A DNA stretch of 64,000 bases from NCBI RefSeq assembly GCF_040869045.1, contig NC_090321.1:33415426-33479425 (forward strand), read 5' to 3'. Shown one piece after another: positions 12,801-23,813 of this stretch. The notes beneath the pieces are model-generated. The model ran no database searches, was not told the DNA's origin, and was given only the letters and a program-made list of their open reading frames with translations. A program made the position numbers and the translations under genes. The number at the start of each line of letters is the position of its first letter. The first letter of the stretch is position 1. This stretch comes from Eurosta solidaginis (taxonomy: Eukaryota > Arthropoda > Insecta > Diptera > Tephritidae).

Positions 12801-15124
12801 AAAGAGGTGTATTCGAATTAATATCCGTCATAAAATTTTTGTGAATAAAAATTTTTTACAAAAATTGGGCTTCAAAAATTTTGGAAGGCCAACACGTATT
12901 TTTTCCTTTAAAAAAACACCAACACAATTCTTCGTTTTTGTTTGCTATTTTCTTAACATAATTTACATGCTTTTAAATAAAGCTTGGGTAGTGATAGCAG
13001 ATGTAGGAGGTGCGGGTTGATGAGGAAACGATCGAGCACGTTTTGTGAGCCCCAGCGAGTTACGGGGTTAGAATATACCCGCGTTAGGTATGCCTGTCGT
13101 AAGAGGCGACTAAAATACCAGATTCAAGAGCTGTGTAGCGCAACCCCTCAGGTTGCCAGCGCAATATATAGCTTCACCAAATCCAATTGTAAACCTCACC
13201 TATCCGCAGCGAATCCTGTTTCACTAACAGACGAGGCTCTGGCGACCCCAAGCTCCTCATGGAACTTGGGGGTGGGCGGGAGGTATGGCCTGAAGGTTTA
13301 ATGTGGCCATATAAAACGTTCCCGAGATGGTCGGGCTAGCACCTTAATGGTGCTGTGTTACCGGAGCGTTCCGGATCTGTATCCGGCAAAGGACCATCAC
13401 GTCGATAACACTCCCCAAAGCCTTCGGGAAGTAATCTTAGCGCTAAAAAAACAACAACAACGAGCACGTTTTGTGCTCGCGACCTCTAGAAACACTAAGT
13501 TGGAAAAGTTCTAGAAAGCTGTCATTTGCCTAGAGTACGGAGTTATTTTTTTGACATAGGTCCTGGTTTTTGATAGGGGTTTTTAGTTTGTTGTTAAAAC
13601 AAACTTTTGGTTACACTTTGAACTCATTCAGTCTATATGAGGTCCTCACGGATCGGCCAGTTTAATCTAACATAACCTACATAATTTATCAATTGAAATC
13701 ATTTTTTTTAGATACAACCATATAAAGACTATCCTCGCCTTCGTGAACTTATGAAGGAGTTACAGGAATATTGTGAAAATAATGATGAATTTATACCGGC
13801 TGATATGGTGGATATCGGACAAGCCTATGCGGCCAAAAATGCTGATGGTTTCTATCATCGGTAAGTAAGCGAAAGAAAACTACAAATTATTTAAATATAT
13901 ATTTTTGTACTCATATTCCCACTCTTTTACACACTCAGCGTTGTTGTTGTAGACACTTATAATGGTGATATGATACATGTTTGTTTCTGTGATTTCGGTG
14001 ATATAGCTGTTTTACGCAGTGATCAATTAAAAATATTACCAGCCAAATATCGTCAATTGCCAAAAATGTCGATACAAGCTAAATTGCATGGTAAGTAATG
14101 CGTGAGCATAAATTAATTATTTAATATTTTTATTAATATGTAGTTTTTAATTTAGAATAGGTGGCAAACCTAAATTGCAACCCTACTAAAAATGTCCCTA
14201 TTGTAATGCGGAGTGAAATACCTTTCGTTTGATACCCATATCGGCATATCTCATGCAATTTTTTTTAATTTCGAATAGGTGGCAACCCTAAATGGAAACC
14301 CTACTCAAAAATGTCCCTATTGTAAGGCGGAGTGAAATACCTTTCGGTTGATACCCATGTCGGCATATCTCATGCAATTTTTTTTATTTCGAATAGGTGG
14401 CAACCTTGTGAAACATTCTGAGTGGCAACACGTAGGCAGAAAGTCTTAGAAGGTGATACATTACCTCTGTGCCAAATTTCATTTAAATCGGTTGAGCCGT
14501 TCCCGAGATCGTCCGGCTATACAAACATACAAATATACGAATAAACAAATATATACATATACAAATATACAATGGCAATCCTACTCAAAAATGTCCCTAT
14601 TGTAATGCGGAGTGAAATACCTTTCGTTTGATACCCATATCGGCGTATCCAATGCAATTTTTTTTAACTTCGAATAGGTGGCAACATTCTGAGTGGCAAC
14701 ACCTATGTAGAAAGTCTTAGAAGGTGATACATTATCTCTGTGCCAAATATTTAAATCGGTTGAGCTGTTCCCGAGATCGTTCGGCTATACAAACATACAA
14801 ATATACGAATACACAAGAATTGCTTAAATTTTAAGATTAATATGTAGTTTTTTTTTTTTAATTTTGAAAGGCATTATTGCGGCGCATTGTGATTGGAGTT
14901 TGGAAGATTGTTTACGCTTCCGTCAACTTACAGTTGGACAAAAATTTGTAGCATCTATAAAACGTATTACATATGATAAGTTAGATACTTCATGCAGTAC
15001 ACCAATACTCGATTTGGAATTGATTGATGTCACTACTGATGAAGATGTTTATATACATGAAATATTATTGCAAGAAGAGCGCGCGATTAAAGAAGTAGAT
15101 ATTGATGCTGCTAAAAGCAAATAA
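6866..15124 (+). CDS. tapas: Tudor domain-containing protein, TDRD7/tapas-like (7 exons)
   Basis: Exons: 6866(or 6885)-7621, 7692-8066, 8123-8238, 9983-10259, 13712-13860, 13939-14090, 14871-15124 (TAA). All junctions have GT..AG and the phases join into one frame of about 692 codons. Three extended Tudor domains are visible. The first, in exon 1, has WHRVRVEELDKPNATAHCFF then IDYGDSDW. The second, in exon 2, has QWYRGALTDL and LYVDYG. The third, in exons 5-6, has YHRVVVVDTYNGDMIHVCFC then DFGD. Tudor domains of this family bind methylarginine on Piwi proteins. TDRD7/Tapas acts in germline perinuclear nuage in transposon silencing. The wording of the first domain (VWARLFGKEYSERFD, LPAQAVPLSLFGLEDFA) is why I chose TDRD7 over other Tudor proteins; this rests on memory. 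Family members carry N-terminal LOTUS domains. None is seen here, so upstream exons may be missing: a stop lies at 6860-6862, and CACAAATAG at 6876-6884 could be an acceptor. Transposons fill introns 3, 4 and 6. Confidence 0.8.
8302..9939 (+). mobile_element. Tephritid-type interspersed repeat, copy A (complete) in intron 3
   Basis: An uninterrupted 1.64 kb copy filling most of the intron between 8238 and 9983. It begins TTTTTATACTTAGCTGAGC and ends with GTTCGGTTACACCCGAAC followed by CTTACTTGTTTT. Both ends carry a subterminal TATACT(C/T)AGCTGAG motif in opposite orientation. It contains the GTCCGTCCGTCTGTCCGT tract near 8449 and several 'cacgcccac' blocks. No transposase frame is present. 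It provides the reference for reconstructing the broken copies at 3295 and 19622. Confidence 0.8.
10544..11464 (+). pseudogene. LINE ORF2 C-terminus: post-RT region and RNase H
   Basis: An open frame through the LINE (its upstream ATG at 10448 is in the SINE-like repeat, so it is not a real start). RNase H boxes are complete: SVFTDGSKLNN, VFHAELIAIWKA, IFPDSLAAIKSL and IAGHCDISGNCTADELAR. The frame stops at 11462-11464. The tail region (FTDQANARWAKEP, then Cys-rich residues) continues in other frames to about 11690, so the protein is broken. It lacks the RT core because of 5' truncation. Confidence 0.8.
10544..11970 (+). mobile_element. 5'-truncated RNase H-bearing LINE (C) with 14-bp TSD
   Basis: TAAGGTACAAGCCT stands at both 10530-10543 and 11971-11984, a clean target-site duplication. 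Inside are the RT C-terminus (NIPILFYAVTVWW), RNase H, a Cys-rich tail in shifted frames, a hairpin at 11927-11945 and a tail of CTAACCTAACC. It is inserted in the SINE-like repeat within intron 4 of the Tudor gene, on the same strand as the gene. Confidence 0.85.
12397..12690 (+). pseudogene. Jockey-type LINE 3' terminus
   Basis: The frame around 12500-12639 reads PHDTNHLFNC, PPTPLSLWSTPVEIASFLGL and LEDIDNNL, ending at a stop. This matches the extreme C-terminus of ORF2 in the element at 27480-28212. A short 3' UTR (CACCTATTGGATGGGGCGAA) and a CTACAACAACAAC tail follow. Its 5' part is replaced by a tandem repeat at 12433-12500. Confidence 0.7.
12433..12500 (+). repeat. Three short tandem copies, 22-23 bp
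   Basis: GAACCGACTGCCTTGG recurs at 12433, 12455 and 12478, each followed by GAAGCG or a variant. It lies immediately upstream of the LINE C-terminal remnant and replaces the coding sequence expected there. Confidence 0.8.
13045..13460 (+). mobile_element. SINE-like repeat, plus strand, in intron 4
   Basis: Begins GTGAGCCCCAGCGAGTTACGG, passes through CCTGTCGTAAGAGGCGACTA and GAACTTGGGGGTGGGCG, and ends in AAAAAAACAACAACAACG. The interrupted copy at 10455-12180 is the same repeat in reverse. The ORF across it (12984-13301) is not a gene. Size and A-rich/CAA tail suggest a retroposon; a Pol III promoter was not securely identified. Confidence 0.6.
13462..13711. repeat. Dispersed repeat with a LINE-tail remnant
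   Basis: The segment around 13530-13640 (CATAGGTCCTGGTTTTTGAT, then GGGGTTTTTAG, AACAAACTT, ACTCATTCAGTCTAT) reappears reversed at about 28550-28690. Just before the exon acceptor stands TTTAATCTAACATAACCT, a decayed (CCTAA)-type LINE tail. Confidence 0.6.
14152..14815 (+). repeat. Three imperfect copies of a ~120-bp unit in the last intron
   Basis: Units near 14155, 14274 and 14575 share AAAATGTCCCTATTGTAA, GCGGAGTGAAATACCTTTCG, TTGATACCCAT and TCGGC. Two are followed by GAGATCGT(C/T)CGGCTATAC and AT-rich 'caaatata' runs. The first two are adjacent. The pattern is of a repeat that duplicated locally. There is no coding content. Confidence 0.75.
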
Positions 15125-15246
15125 ATGTAAGAAAGGCGGTGTTCTCTCTTCATCGACTATTATTTTTTTCTAGACTTAAGAATTAGATTAGTAAGTGACT
15201 AAGTATATTTTTATTTTTTTTTTTTTTGATTTCGAAGATTTCGATT

Positions 15247-15252
15247 AATAAA
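15247..15252 (+). terminator. Polyadenylation signal of the Tudor gene
   Basis: AATAAA 123 bases after the stop codon, the first canonical signal downstream of the last exon. Confidence 0.6.
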
Positions 15253-15948
15253 GACTTACTGAAAACTAAACAATTAACAATTATTTTAAGAATATGTGCG
15301 AGTAATGAAAGTATATATGAGTAGCGCTTTCGCTACAAAAAAAAAAAAACGAAGGTGGTAATTAAAAAACTTTTTTTTACTAATCATAATAAATTTGATT
15401 TCTCAGCAAATGGTAATGTTATCGTTATTTTATAACATCGTCATTAATCGTTATAAATAGTTGCATCCATATGCTGAGTTTAAAGAGAATCGAAAAAACA
15501 CATTTCTTTTTTTTTAATTTTTAATTTCAAAATTCGTTTAAGCGCGTAAATCACATTCCGTGCATTAATTTTCATACACCAAATGCTTTGTATTTCCACT
15601 CATTTCTTGTTAAGTTTAGTTTGTAAGCTTTTGATTTTTTAATTTTTAAGCGTTGAATTCTAAAAACGAAATTTTGTTTATTTTTATTTGTTTTAATATA
15701 ACTTCAATTATTAAACGAAAATGAAATTCTTCGGCATATATGCGTGATTTTTGTAAGCATATGAAGATATATACATATTTTATTTTGTTCATTAATAAAC
15801 TTTTTTTTCTGATTATTATATATATATAACAAAGTTATTTAGAAGTATAGTTTATTATTTGTTATTTTATCTAATACACTTGTAACTAATAAATAAACTA
15901 AATAAATTATAAAAGTGAAACATGTAAAAATAAACGCAAACGAAATAT
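15253..15948. other. AT-rich intergenic sequence
   Basis: Follows the Tudor gene. Poly-A and poly-T runs only; no gene, RNA or recognisable repeat seen. Confidence 0.5.
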
Positions 15949-16850
15949 AAGGGAGTTCAGAATTGTGTGCAAATGTTCTAACATCATTGCATTGCAAACT
16001 AACGTAGCATATTTTTTACAGTACACCAACAAAATACACTGCTATGAATTTGCTATGCCATTGCAAAAACGCAACATCAAAAAATATAAAAAAAATATTT
16101 ACTTTTTTCAATATTGAATAGCAAGTCATCAACTGTCAAAACGAAACAAAAAGTGCAAATTAAAAATTTATTAATGAAAAAAGTTACTCATGTTCCGTTG
16201 CTTATATTTGCTACATGAAATACACAAAATTCTGAACTCCCTTTATAAGGCAGCGCAGAGTTTTGTGCATTGGATATTGGCAACGTTGCAATAGCAAATA
16301 TAAACTACGGACCGTGAGTAACTTTTTTCATTAATAAATTTTTAATTTGCACTTTTTGTTTCGTTTTGACAGTTGATGATTTGCTATTCAATATTGAAAA
16401 AATTAAGTTTTTTTTTTTTTGATGCGTTTTTGCAATGGCATAGCAAATTCATATCAGTGTATTTTGTTGGCCGTGAACAACCTTTTCCATTTTTAAATTT
16501 TTCTTTGCAAATTATGTTTTGAATTTACAGTTGCTGATTTGCAGTTCAGTGTTCAAAAAATAAACTATAATGGAGTTCAGATTTTTGTGTATTTGATGTT
16601 GGAAACTTTGCTATAGCAAACGAATCGTGAACATTTTTTTTTTAATTTTAAATTTTTCTTTGCTTTTTTTTTTTGTTTCGACAGTTGTTGATTTGCTATT
16701 CAATATTGAAAATATAAACTACGATTTTTGATGTTGCTTATTTTTCATGACGTAGCAAATGCATATTTACATATGTATTGTAAAAAATATGCCACACTAG
16801 TTTGCAATGCAATGGTGCTGGACTATTTGTACAAAATCCTGAACTCCCTT
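15949..16850. mobile_element. Fold-back element with nested inverted arms
   Basis: The left end AAGGGAGTTCAG (15949-15960) is mirrored by CTGAACTCCCTT at 16839-16850, and the next ~60 bases also pair (CATTGCATTGCAAACTA, GCATATTTTTTACA on both sides). Inside, 16024-16190 pairs with 16314-16470, including about 41 consecutive matching bases (16150-16190 with 16314-16354). Extra copies of the end motif occur at 16232-16243 and 16571-16580, so two smaller units may be fused. No open frame; a non-autonomous DNA element of fold-back or MITE type. Confidence 0.8.
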
Positions 16851-17380
16851 AATCAATTTATATACCCAACCGATATTCAGAGGTATCATGGAATCCAATA
16901 GTTGGCGGAATTAGAGTTGTAGGCCAATAAGTAATTTAATACGTTTATCAAACCAAAATTTTTTGAATTTATGGCATAAATATTTATTAGACAGCCATTT
17001 TTGACACCACTGATTACACCGCACCACAGAAAAAAATAACAAGAGCTAACTTTTGAATTCTGACAACGGATTCGTGTTCAGCGACCAAAAATCCATAAGA
17101 ATTGACATGTCTCCTCCGTTGTACATCCCACTTTTTTTCTGTGGGGCTGTGTTATCAGCGTAATGAGCTACCCAAAAACTACTACATTGCTACTATCAAA
17201 TGAAACTTTTTTTTTAAATTAATCGATTATTTATGTATTCAACCGGAGAATATGAAATACTAGCAAAAAAAAGCAGTTCTTCACAATAAAAACTTTCGAA
17301 AAAACAAAACGAAAAATAAGTAAAACTAAACTATTTTACCATTTAAATAAAAAAAAAACACTTCCCAAAAAACATTTTTG
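16851..17380. other. Intergenic sequence, nothing recognised
   Basis: AT-rich with poly-A runs. No gene or repeat I can support. Confidence 0.4.
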
Positions 17381-18260
17381 TCAATTCTCAGTTTGAGATA
17401 CATTTGAGAATATGTCCATTTCTCACATTTCAAACGTTAGTTTTCAAATGCATTTCAAACAACCGTTGATAGCATTCTCAAGCTAAAAAGCGCATTTTTA
17501 ATATGGATTTTTTTTATTTTCAAATTGAGAATTTTTGGATTCTCAACTCTTTCTCAAACGAGAATAAAGCGGAACGAAATGGAATCCACTGTTGTGCCAC
17601 TTTCGGTAAGCATATTTATTATTTGCCTCACTTCACTTTTAACTCGTTTAGATTTATGCATAATGTAGTAGAATATCACTTAATATTATTAAAATGTATA
17701 GATACTTCCTTATTGTTTCACTTTATGTCCAACTTCACCCAATAAAATCGCTTGCTTACATTTCCAGCTAAAGTATGCAAATTAGAGATCGACGAATTAT
17801 CGTCGACACTATCGATAGCATTGATGTAAAGTAAGCATGTTGTACTATGTTTTATTTTATTTTTGGATTTCATAAACACTTATTATGTACTTTAAAATTT
17901 AGACACATTGGCGCAAAAAGTATTCACATCACGAAAATATTCCATTATGTCGATACCAGAATGGAACAAAATGCAAGTTTATCTCAAACCATTCTCAAGT
18001 TGAAGACAACGTTTGCGAAAAAGTTGAGAGAATATTTAGCTTCAAATAATTAATAATGCTGAATATCAAACTGAGTATTGATGTTTTCTCAAACATTTAA
18101 GAAAAAAAATTTTTCAAGTATGTCTCAAACTATTCTCAAGTTGAAGATCGGCGTTTGAGAAAAAGTCGAGAAAATATTTTGTTTCAAATGATAATGTTGA
18201 ATATCAAACTTAGAATCAATGTTTTTCTCAAACATTTGAGACTTTTGTTTTCAGTGTTTG
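17381..18260. repeat. TCTCAAA-rich repeat with a 141-bp direct duplication
   Basis: TCTCAAAC(C/T)ATTCTCAAG starts near 17982 and again near 18123. The following ~120 bases agree (GAATATCAAACT, TTTCTCAAACATTT). Related 'ttctca' and 'gagaat' phrases run in both orientations from 17386. Short frames within are not genes. Confidence 0.65.
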
Positions 18261-19621
18261 TTTGGTTACTATTCAAAAAGATGAAAACCTACTTATACTT
18301 GCATAAATATATTTATTATAGAACATTACTGAGCAATTGATTTATGTTGACTGAGCATTCTGATTTGAACCTGTTTTCAGAAACTAAATTCAAATGAGAA
18401 TGTGGAATTCAAGTATTTGTTTGAACTATCGCAAAATGAAATATACTACATAGAGTTGTGGAATCAATTGGAACTGTTTCCAAAATATATGCTGCATCCA
18501 TGAACTCAGATTGGCTCATTTTACAAGTCTAATTCGAACATGGCACCAGCAATTCAAGAATACATTTAAATAATTTTACTTAAAACGAAGTGAAATTGAA
18601 AAATTTTTGACCGTTTTCTCATTTCAGCATACGAATTTATTAAAAAATTTTCTCATTTTCTTTAAATTTTTTTTTCGTTTTGTGAAATTTTTTTTACCCA
18701 TCTATCAATAAATTTTCGCTAATGTATATAAAAATATATATATATATTTTTTTTTTTTTGAAGACAAATAGGGGTTTCAAATTTTCAATGTTCATTCAAC
18801 ATAAGACAAGGCTTCAAAATAAAAATAAAAATTATATAAAAAAAAATAAAATTATTAACTAAACAAACCAGTAACTACATATGTATGAAAATATGTATGT
18901 AGTACATACCCATATATAGTATCGTTGTATCTAACCCAAAAACAATATGCACACCTAAGTAGTAGAGCTCTTGCATACAATCGATTATGTGGTAATTCGA
19001 CAAGTGAACTTGAAAATCGAATGAAAAAATTAGAATAATCGCATTTGTTTGCTAGGCACCTATGAACGAGTAGTTCATCAATGACTTACGCTTACTTTCT
19101 AAAATAATAACTCCCGCTATTGGGTTATCCCACTGATTGATTGGTCAAACAAGAACTCTACTATGTACATACCTATTCTATACATGTAATAAAATGAAAA
19201 TAAATGTGTAAAATACAAATTTTCTGGTTTTTCTTCGCTCATTTTAGCAGAATCGGGTTGCCCTGTCCTTGGTAGTTTATCATAAGAAGACAGTTTGCTT
19301 TTCAACTCTTGTTTCAATAATGTTTGACGAGCCGATTGGTGTAGAATATAAATCATCCATATAATGTGTGTGTTCGTGTAGGATGGAGACGGTGTTTGTC
19401 CACTAATTTCTGAATTCGATACACTGTATGCTATGCTGAGTATTGGACCAAAACAACTTTTTTGAAGAATTTGATCTATAAGCAAAAAAGCAATTTCCAC
19501 GCTTTTCAAAGTTAGCTTCCAAGTTCGAAAGTTGACTAATTCTAATATATTTTATTTATTTTGTTCAAAAATGTAAAAATTTGGCGTGGGCTCACTTCTT
19601 TTCTTTTTAGAATTGTATAAC
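18261..19621. other. AT-rich intergenic sequence
   Basis: Contains an (AT)n run near 18725-18760 and poly-A/T runs. Short frames such as 19117-19509 on the minus strand show no recognised family. No RNA gene seen. Confidence 0.4.
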
Positions 19622-20710
19622 TTTTTATACTCAGCTGAGCAGATCTCACAGAGTATATTAATTTTGTTCGCATGACGGCACCCCGTAACGGCATAAACTA
19701 ATCGAGATAAATATATATCAATGTGATCTGGGCGAAAAAAGAAATTCATTTAGCCATGTCCGTCTGTCCATCCGTCCGCCCGTAAACCAGATAACTTGAG
19801 TAACTTTTGAGGTATCTTAATGAAATTTGGTATGTAAGTTCCTGGGCACTCATCTCAGATCAATATTTAAAATGAATGAAATCGGACTATAACCACGCCC
19901 ACTTTTTCAATATCGAAAATTTCGAAAAACCGAAAAAGTGCGATAATTTATTACCAAAGACGGATAAAGCGATGAAACTTGTTAGGTGGGTTGATCTTAT
20001 GACGCAGAATTCAAAATTAATAAAATTTTGTACAATGGGCGTAGCACCGCCCACTTTTAAAAGAAGGTAATGTAAAAATTATTGCAAGCTGTAATTTGTC
20101 ATTCGTTGAAGATATCATAATGAAATTTGGCAGGAACGTTACTCCTATTACTATATGTGTGCTAAATAAAAATTAGAAAAAACGGATGACGAACACGCCC
20201 ACTTAAAAAAATTTTTTTTTAAGTCAAATTTTAACAAAAAATTTAATATATTTACAGTATATAAATAAATTATGTCAACATTCAAATCCAGTAATGATAT
20301 GGTGCAACAAAATACAAAAATAAAAGAAAATTTCAAAATGGGCGTGGCTCCGCCCTTTTTCATTTAATTTGTCTAGAATACTTTTAATGCCATAAGTCGG
20401 ACAAAAATTTACCAATCCTTGTGAAATTTGGTAAGGGCATAGCTTCTATGCCGGTAACTGTTTTCTGTGAAAATGGGCGAAACTGGGCGAAGTCACGCCC
20501 AGTTTTTATACACAGTCGACAGTCTGTCCATTCTCTCGATATATCCTTACTAAACTTAATTCACGTACTTATCTGAACTCACTTTATCTATCCATAATTC
20601 TATACAAAATACGAAAAAAGGGATGAAACATGGTGACTGGATTGGTTTTTGACGCAAAATATAACTTTGGAAACAACTTTGTAAAATGTGTGACACCTAC
20701 CATATTAAGT

Positions 20711-23690
20711 ATATGTAATAGGGGAAACGATCCCACTTTCATCACGAGGAACCGCGAAGAGGTCCTTGACATAACCCTGGTCACAGACTATTTCAGTGAT
20801 CTGATTGTTTCATGGAGAGTTCTAAAGGAGCACTCCTTTTCTGACCATAGATATATAAGCTTAAGATAATAGGTAAAAACCTATCTGAAGAGGCCCAGAA
20901 AGCGAGGAGGAGCTAGAAGTGTTTGTAAACAATTTCAGTCAAAAATTCAGGAATGCTTTAGATAGGGCTTACCCGACTAAAAAGGCTTGGGAAACTCACA
21001 AACCACCATGGTGGTCGTCCGATTTTGATAAGCTTAGGAAGTCATGTAGGGCGGCCTTTAATAAATCAAAGCATGATGGACATGAATCCTCATGGGCTGC
21101 TTATAAAGCGAAAATAAATATATATAAAAAAGCAATCCGAAATGGAAAGCGATCCTCCTGGCAGGATTTCTGCGGCAGGATTGAATCCACATCCGTGGCT
21201 ACCCGGTTAAGGAAGGTGCTATTGAAATCTCCAACTCAGCTAAGTTACGTCCAAAAAAGCCGGATGGGCACTGGACGGACTCCAGCGCTGAAACCATAAA
21301 CTTGCTAATGGATACGCACTTCTCAGCAAGTGCGGGCGTGTTTTCAAGCTGATAAGCGAAATCACAGATGATAAAAGGATAGATTGGGCTTTACAGACCT
21401 TCAAGCCCTATAAATCGCCGGGCCGGATGGAATTTTTCCGACTCAGCTACAGTATACTGCCGAGTTTATGAGGCCCCGGATTAAAGGGATGTTTATAGGT
21501 TGTCTTAGGCTCAATTACGTACCAGTATCGTGGAGGGAAGTGAACGTGGTCTTTATCCCCAAGGCAGAGAAACCCTCCCACTCTAAACCAAATGATTATA
21601 GGCCAATAAGCTTATCTTCTTTTCTGCTTAAAGCACTCGAAAGACTCCTAGAGGACTACATCAGGAGGAGGATTGAGCCGTCGCTTCTTTCGCAAGCTCA
21701 GCATGCCTATACTAAGAGCAGGTCAACTGACACGGCCTTGCACTCACTGGTATCCGTTATCGAAAGGTAACTAGACCCCAAGGAATACACATTGATGGCA
21801 TTTCTAGATATAGCGGGTGCCTTCAACAACGTTCTCCCGGAGGCCATCACCTCGGCGATTACCGATCTGGGGGTGGACGCGGGCCTGGTGGAGTTTATAT
21901 AAAACCTGCTTACGCGTAGGCAGATTAAAACTGAGCTAGGTGGATGCGTGACCCGAAGACCGGTCGGCAGAGGCACACCGCAGGGAGGTGTTTTCTCTCC
22001 GCTACTTTGGGTGGTTACCGTCAACCAACTACTACGCCTCATGGAATCAGAAGGTTACCAAGTGATCGCGTATGCAGATGACATCTGCGTCACCACGCGG
22101 GGGAAATTTCCGCAAACTCTTTGCAACCTAATGGAAGGGGCACTATCCAAAATTTCGCACTCGGCCACAGCCACAGGTTTGGAAGTCAACCCGGAAAAAA
22201 CCGAGCTTGTCCTCTTGACGAGGAGGTACAAAGTACCAAATCTAACACCGCCAAGAATTGGGGGTACGTTTTTAGCGTTTGGCGATCAAATCAAGTATTT
22301 GTGTTCTGGATAGGAAGCTATTATGGAGTTACCATATAGGTGAGCGATGCAAGAAGGCAGCAGCAGCGCTGTTCACCTGCAACAGGGCAATTGATACCTC
22401 TTGGGATTCTCCCCTAAGGTGACCTACTGGATTTATACAGCTATTGTGCGCCCGATTCTTCTTTATGGTGCCTTGGTCTGGTGGCCTGCACTAGCTAAAA
22501 CTACCTATCTTAAAACGCTTCAAAATGTGCAACGGAGCTCGGAGCTCTGCATCACCGGAGCTCTCGGCTCCACTCCATCTGAAGCACTCAACACAATGCT
22601 ATACCTTCCACCTCTTGACCTGGTGGCGAAGGAAAAAGCGGTCATCGCCGCTCTACGCATAAGGGAAACAGGTCTCTGGTCAAATAGATCCAGTGGACAC
22701 GCAACAATCCTGGGCACGAACGCCCCAGTCCCAATACCGGTGCGCACTGACTACTGCACGCCAAAGAACGTCTTCGTTAAAAACTGTAGTATAAATATAC
22801 CATCGAGACAGGACTGGAACACCAGACAACATACGATACCGGGTGCCATCAACATATTCACGGATGGTTCTAAGCTTGACGGGAAGGTGGGAACAGGCCT
22901 CTTTTCGCCGGATCCGGGTCTAGAGGTTTCTTTGCCTACCAGATCACTGTAGTGTTTACCAAGCGGAAATGCTGGCAACACACAGGGCTGTGAACCATCT
23001 CGGGTCTATGCCTAAGGATGGTAAACGGGTGTTTTTTTTTTCAGACAGCCAGGCCGCATAATAGGCCCTGATCTCATTCTTCGACAACGCAAAGTCGGTC
23101 ACTGAATGCCGCAGATCTTTTAACGAGATGGCTCAGCACTTCAGTATCAGCTTTATATAGGTATCTGGGCACAGGGATATTGAAGGCAATTGCAGAGCAG
23201 ACGAGCTGTCCAGAAGAGGCACTACCGACCATATCCTTCCGGGAAATGATTCGGTAGGTATACCCATGGCCACTTTCACGCTTCGTGTGAACACAAGCAC
23301 TATAAGAATTGCAAATGGACTATGGTCAGCCATATCATCGTGTGAGACATACAGGCAAACCTGGCCCTCATATGACAAGGGGCGCACAGAAACGCTTCTG
23401 ATTTTAAACAAATCAGTTCTATCGTCCCTGATAAGGGTTCTAACAGGGCATTGCTCAATAGCCACACATGGTGCTAGAATGGGGTAACGACCTTCGACTA
23501 TTGTCGCAGCTGCAGATGTACAGAAGAGGAAGAGAGTGTCCAGCACCTTCTCTGTCATTGTCCAGCGCTTAATAGGCGTAGGTTGACCATCCTTGGTAAA
23601 CCTTCTCTTCATGACCTCGCTGAGGTCTCTAGCTATGAAGTAAAGGCTCTAGCAAAATTTATAATTTCCACGAGCTGGCTAGACCCGCTT
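20711..23690 (+). pseudogene. LINE ORF2 (endonuclease end, RT, RNase H), multiply broken
   Basis: Endonuclease end: DITLVTDYFSDL then KEHSFSDHRYI (near 20765-20865; SDH is the catalytic histidine box). Linker PPWWSSDFDKLRKSCRA near 21000. RT: VFIPKAEKPSHSKPNDYRPI (21550-21605), MAFLDIAGAFNN near 21795, GTPQGGVFSPLLW near 21970 and AYADDICVTT near 22065-22095. Post-RT RPILLYGALVWWPAL near 22450. RNase H from NIFTDGSKLDGK near 22855, with FSDSQAA near 23040. Frame breaks or stops occur near 20867, 21297, 21768, 21900, 22311 and 22950, so no protein can be made. Same group as LINEs A and C. Confidence 0.85.
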
Positions 23691-23760
23691 TAGGCAGGGC
23701 AGGGGTCCTCTTTGAGACCGTATAGGGTATTAAAATGGGCCCATTGTTGGCCTAAGTAGT

Positions 23761-23813
23761 GAGCTGTTACCATAGTGTCCAGCTCAGCCCTTGCAACCCA
23801 ACCTAACCTAACT
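23761..23813 (+). repeat. 3' hairpin and (CCTAA)n tail of LINE B
   Basis: GAGCTG (23761-23766) pairs with CAGCTC (23780-23785). CCCAACCTAACCTAAC follows and runs into the target duplication. Confidence 0.65.

Larger units (their letters stand above)
20711..23813 (+). mobile_element. RNase H-bearing LINE (B), 3.1 kb, 9-bp TSD
   Basis: ATATTAAGT stands at 20702-20710 and again at 23814-23822, so this is an insertion into copy B of the interspersed repeat. Content in order: end of the endonuclease, RT, post-RT region, RNase H, Cys-rich tail, a hairpin (23761-23785) and a CCTAACCTAA tail. The 5' part is missing, starting within the endonuclease. Confidence 0.88.

Noticed and set aside
12984..13301. 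A 105-codon plus-strand gene.
   Set aside because: Lies within a SINE-like repeat that recurs reversed at 10455-12180 with no conserved frame.
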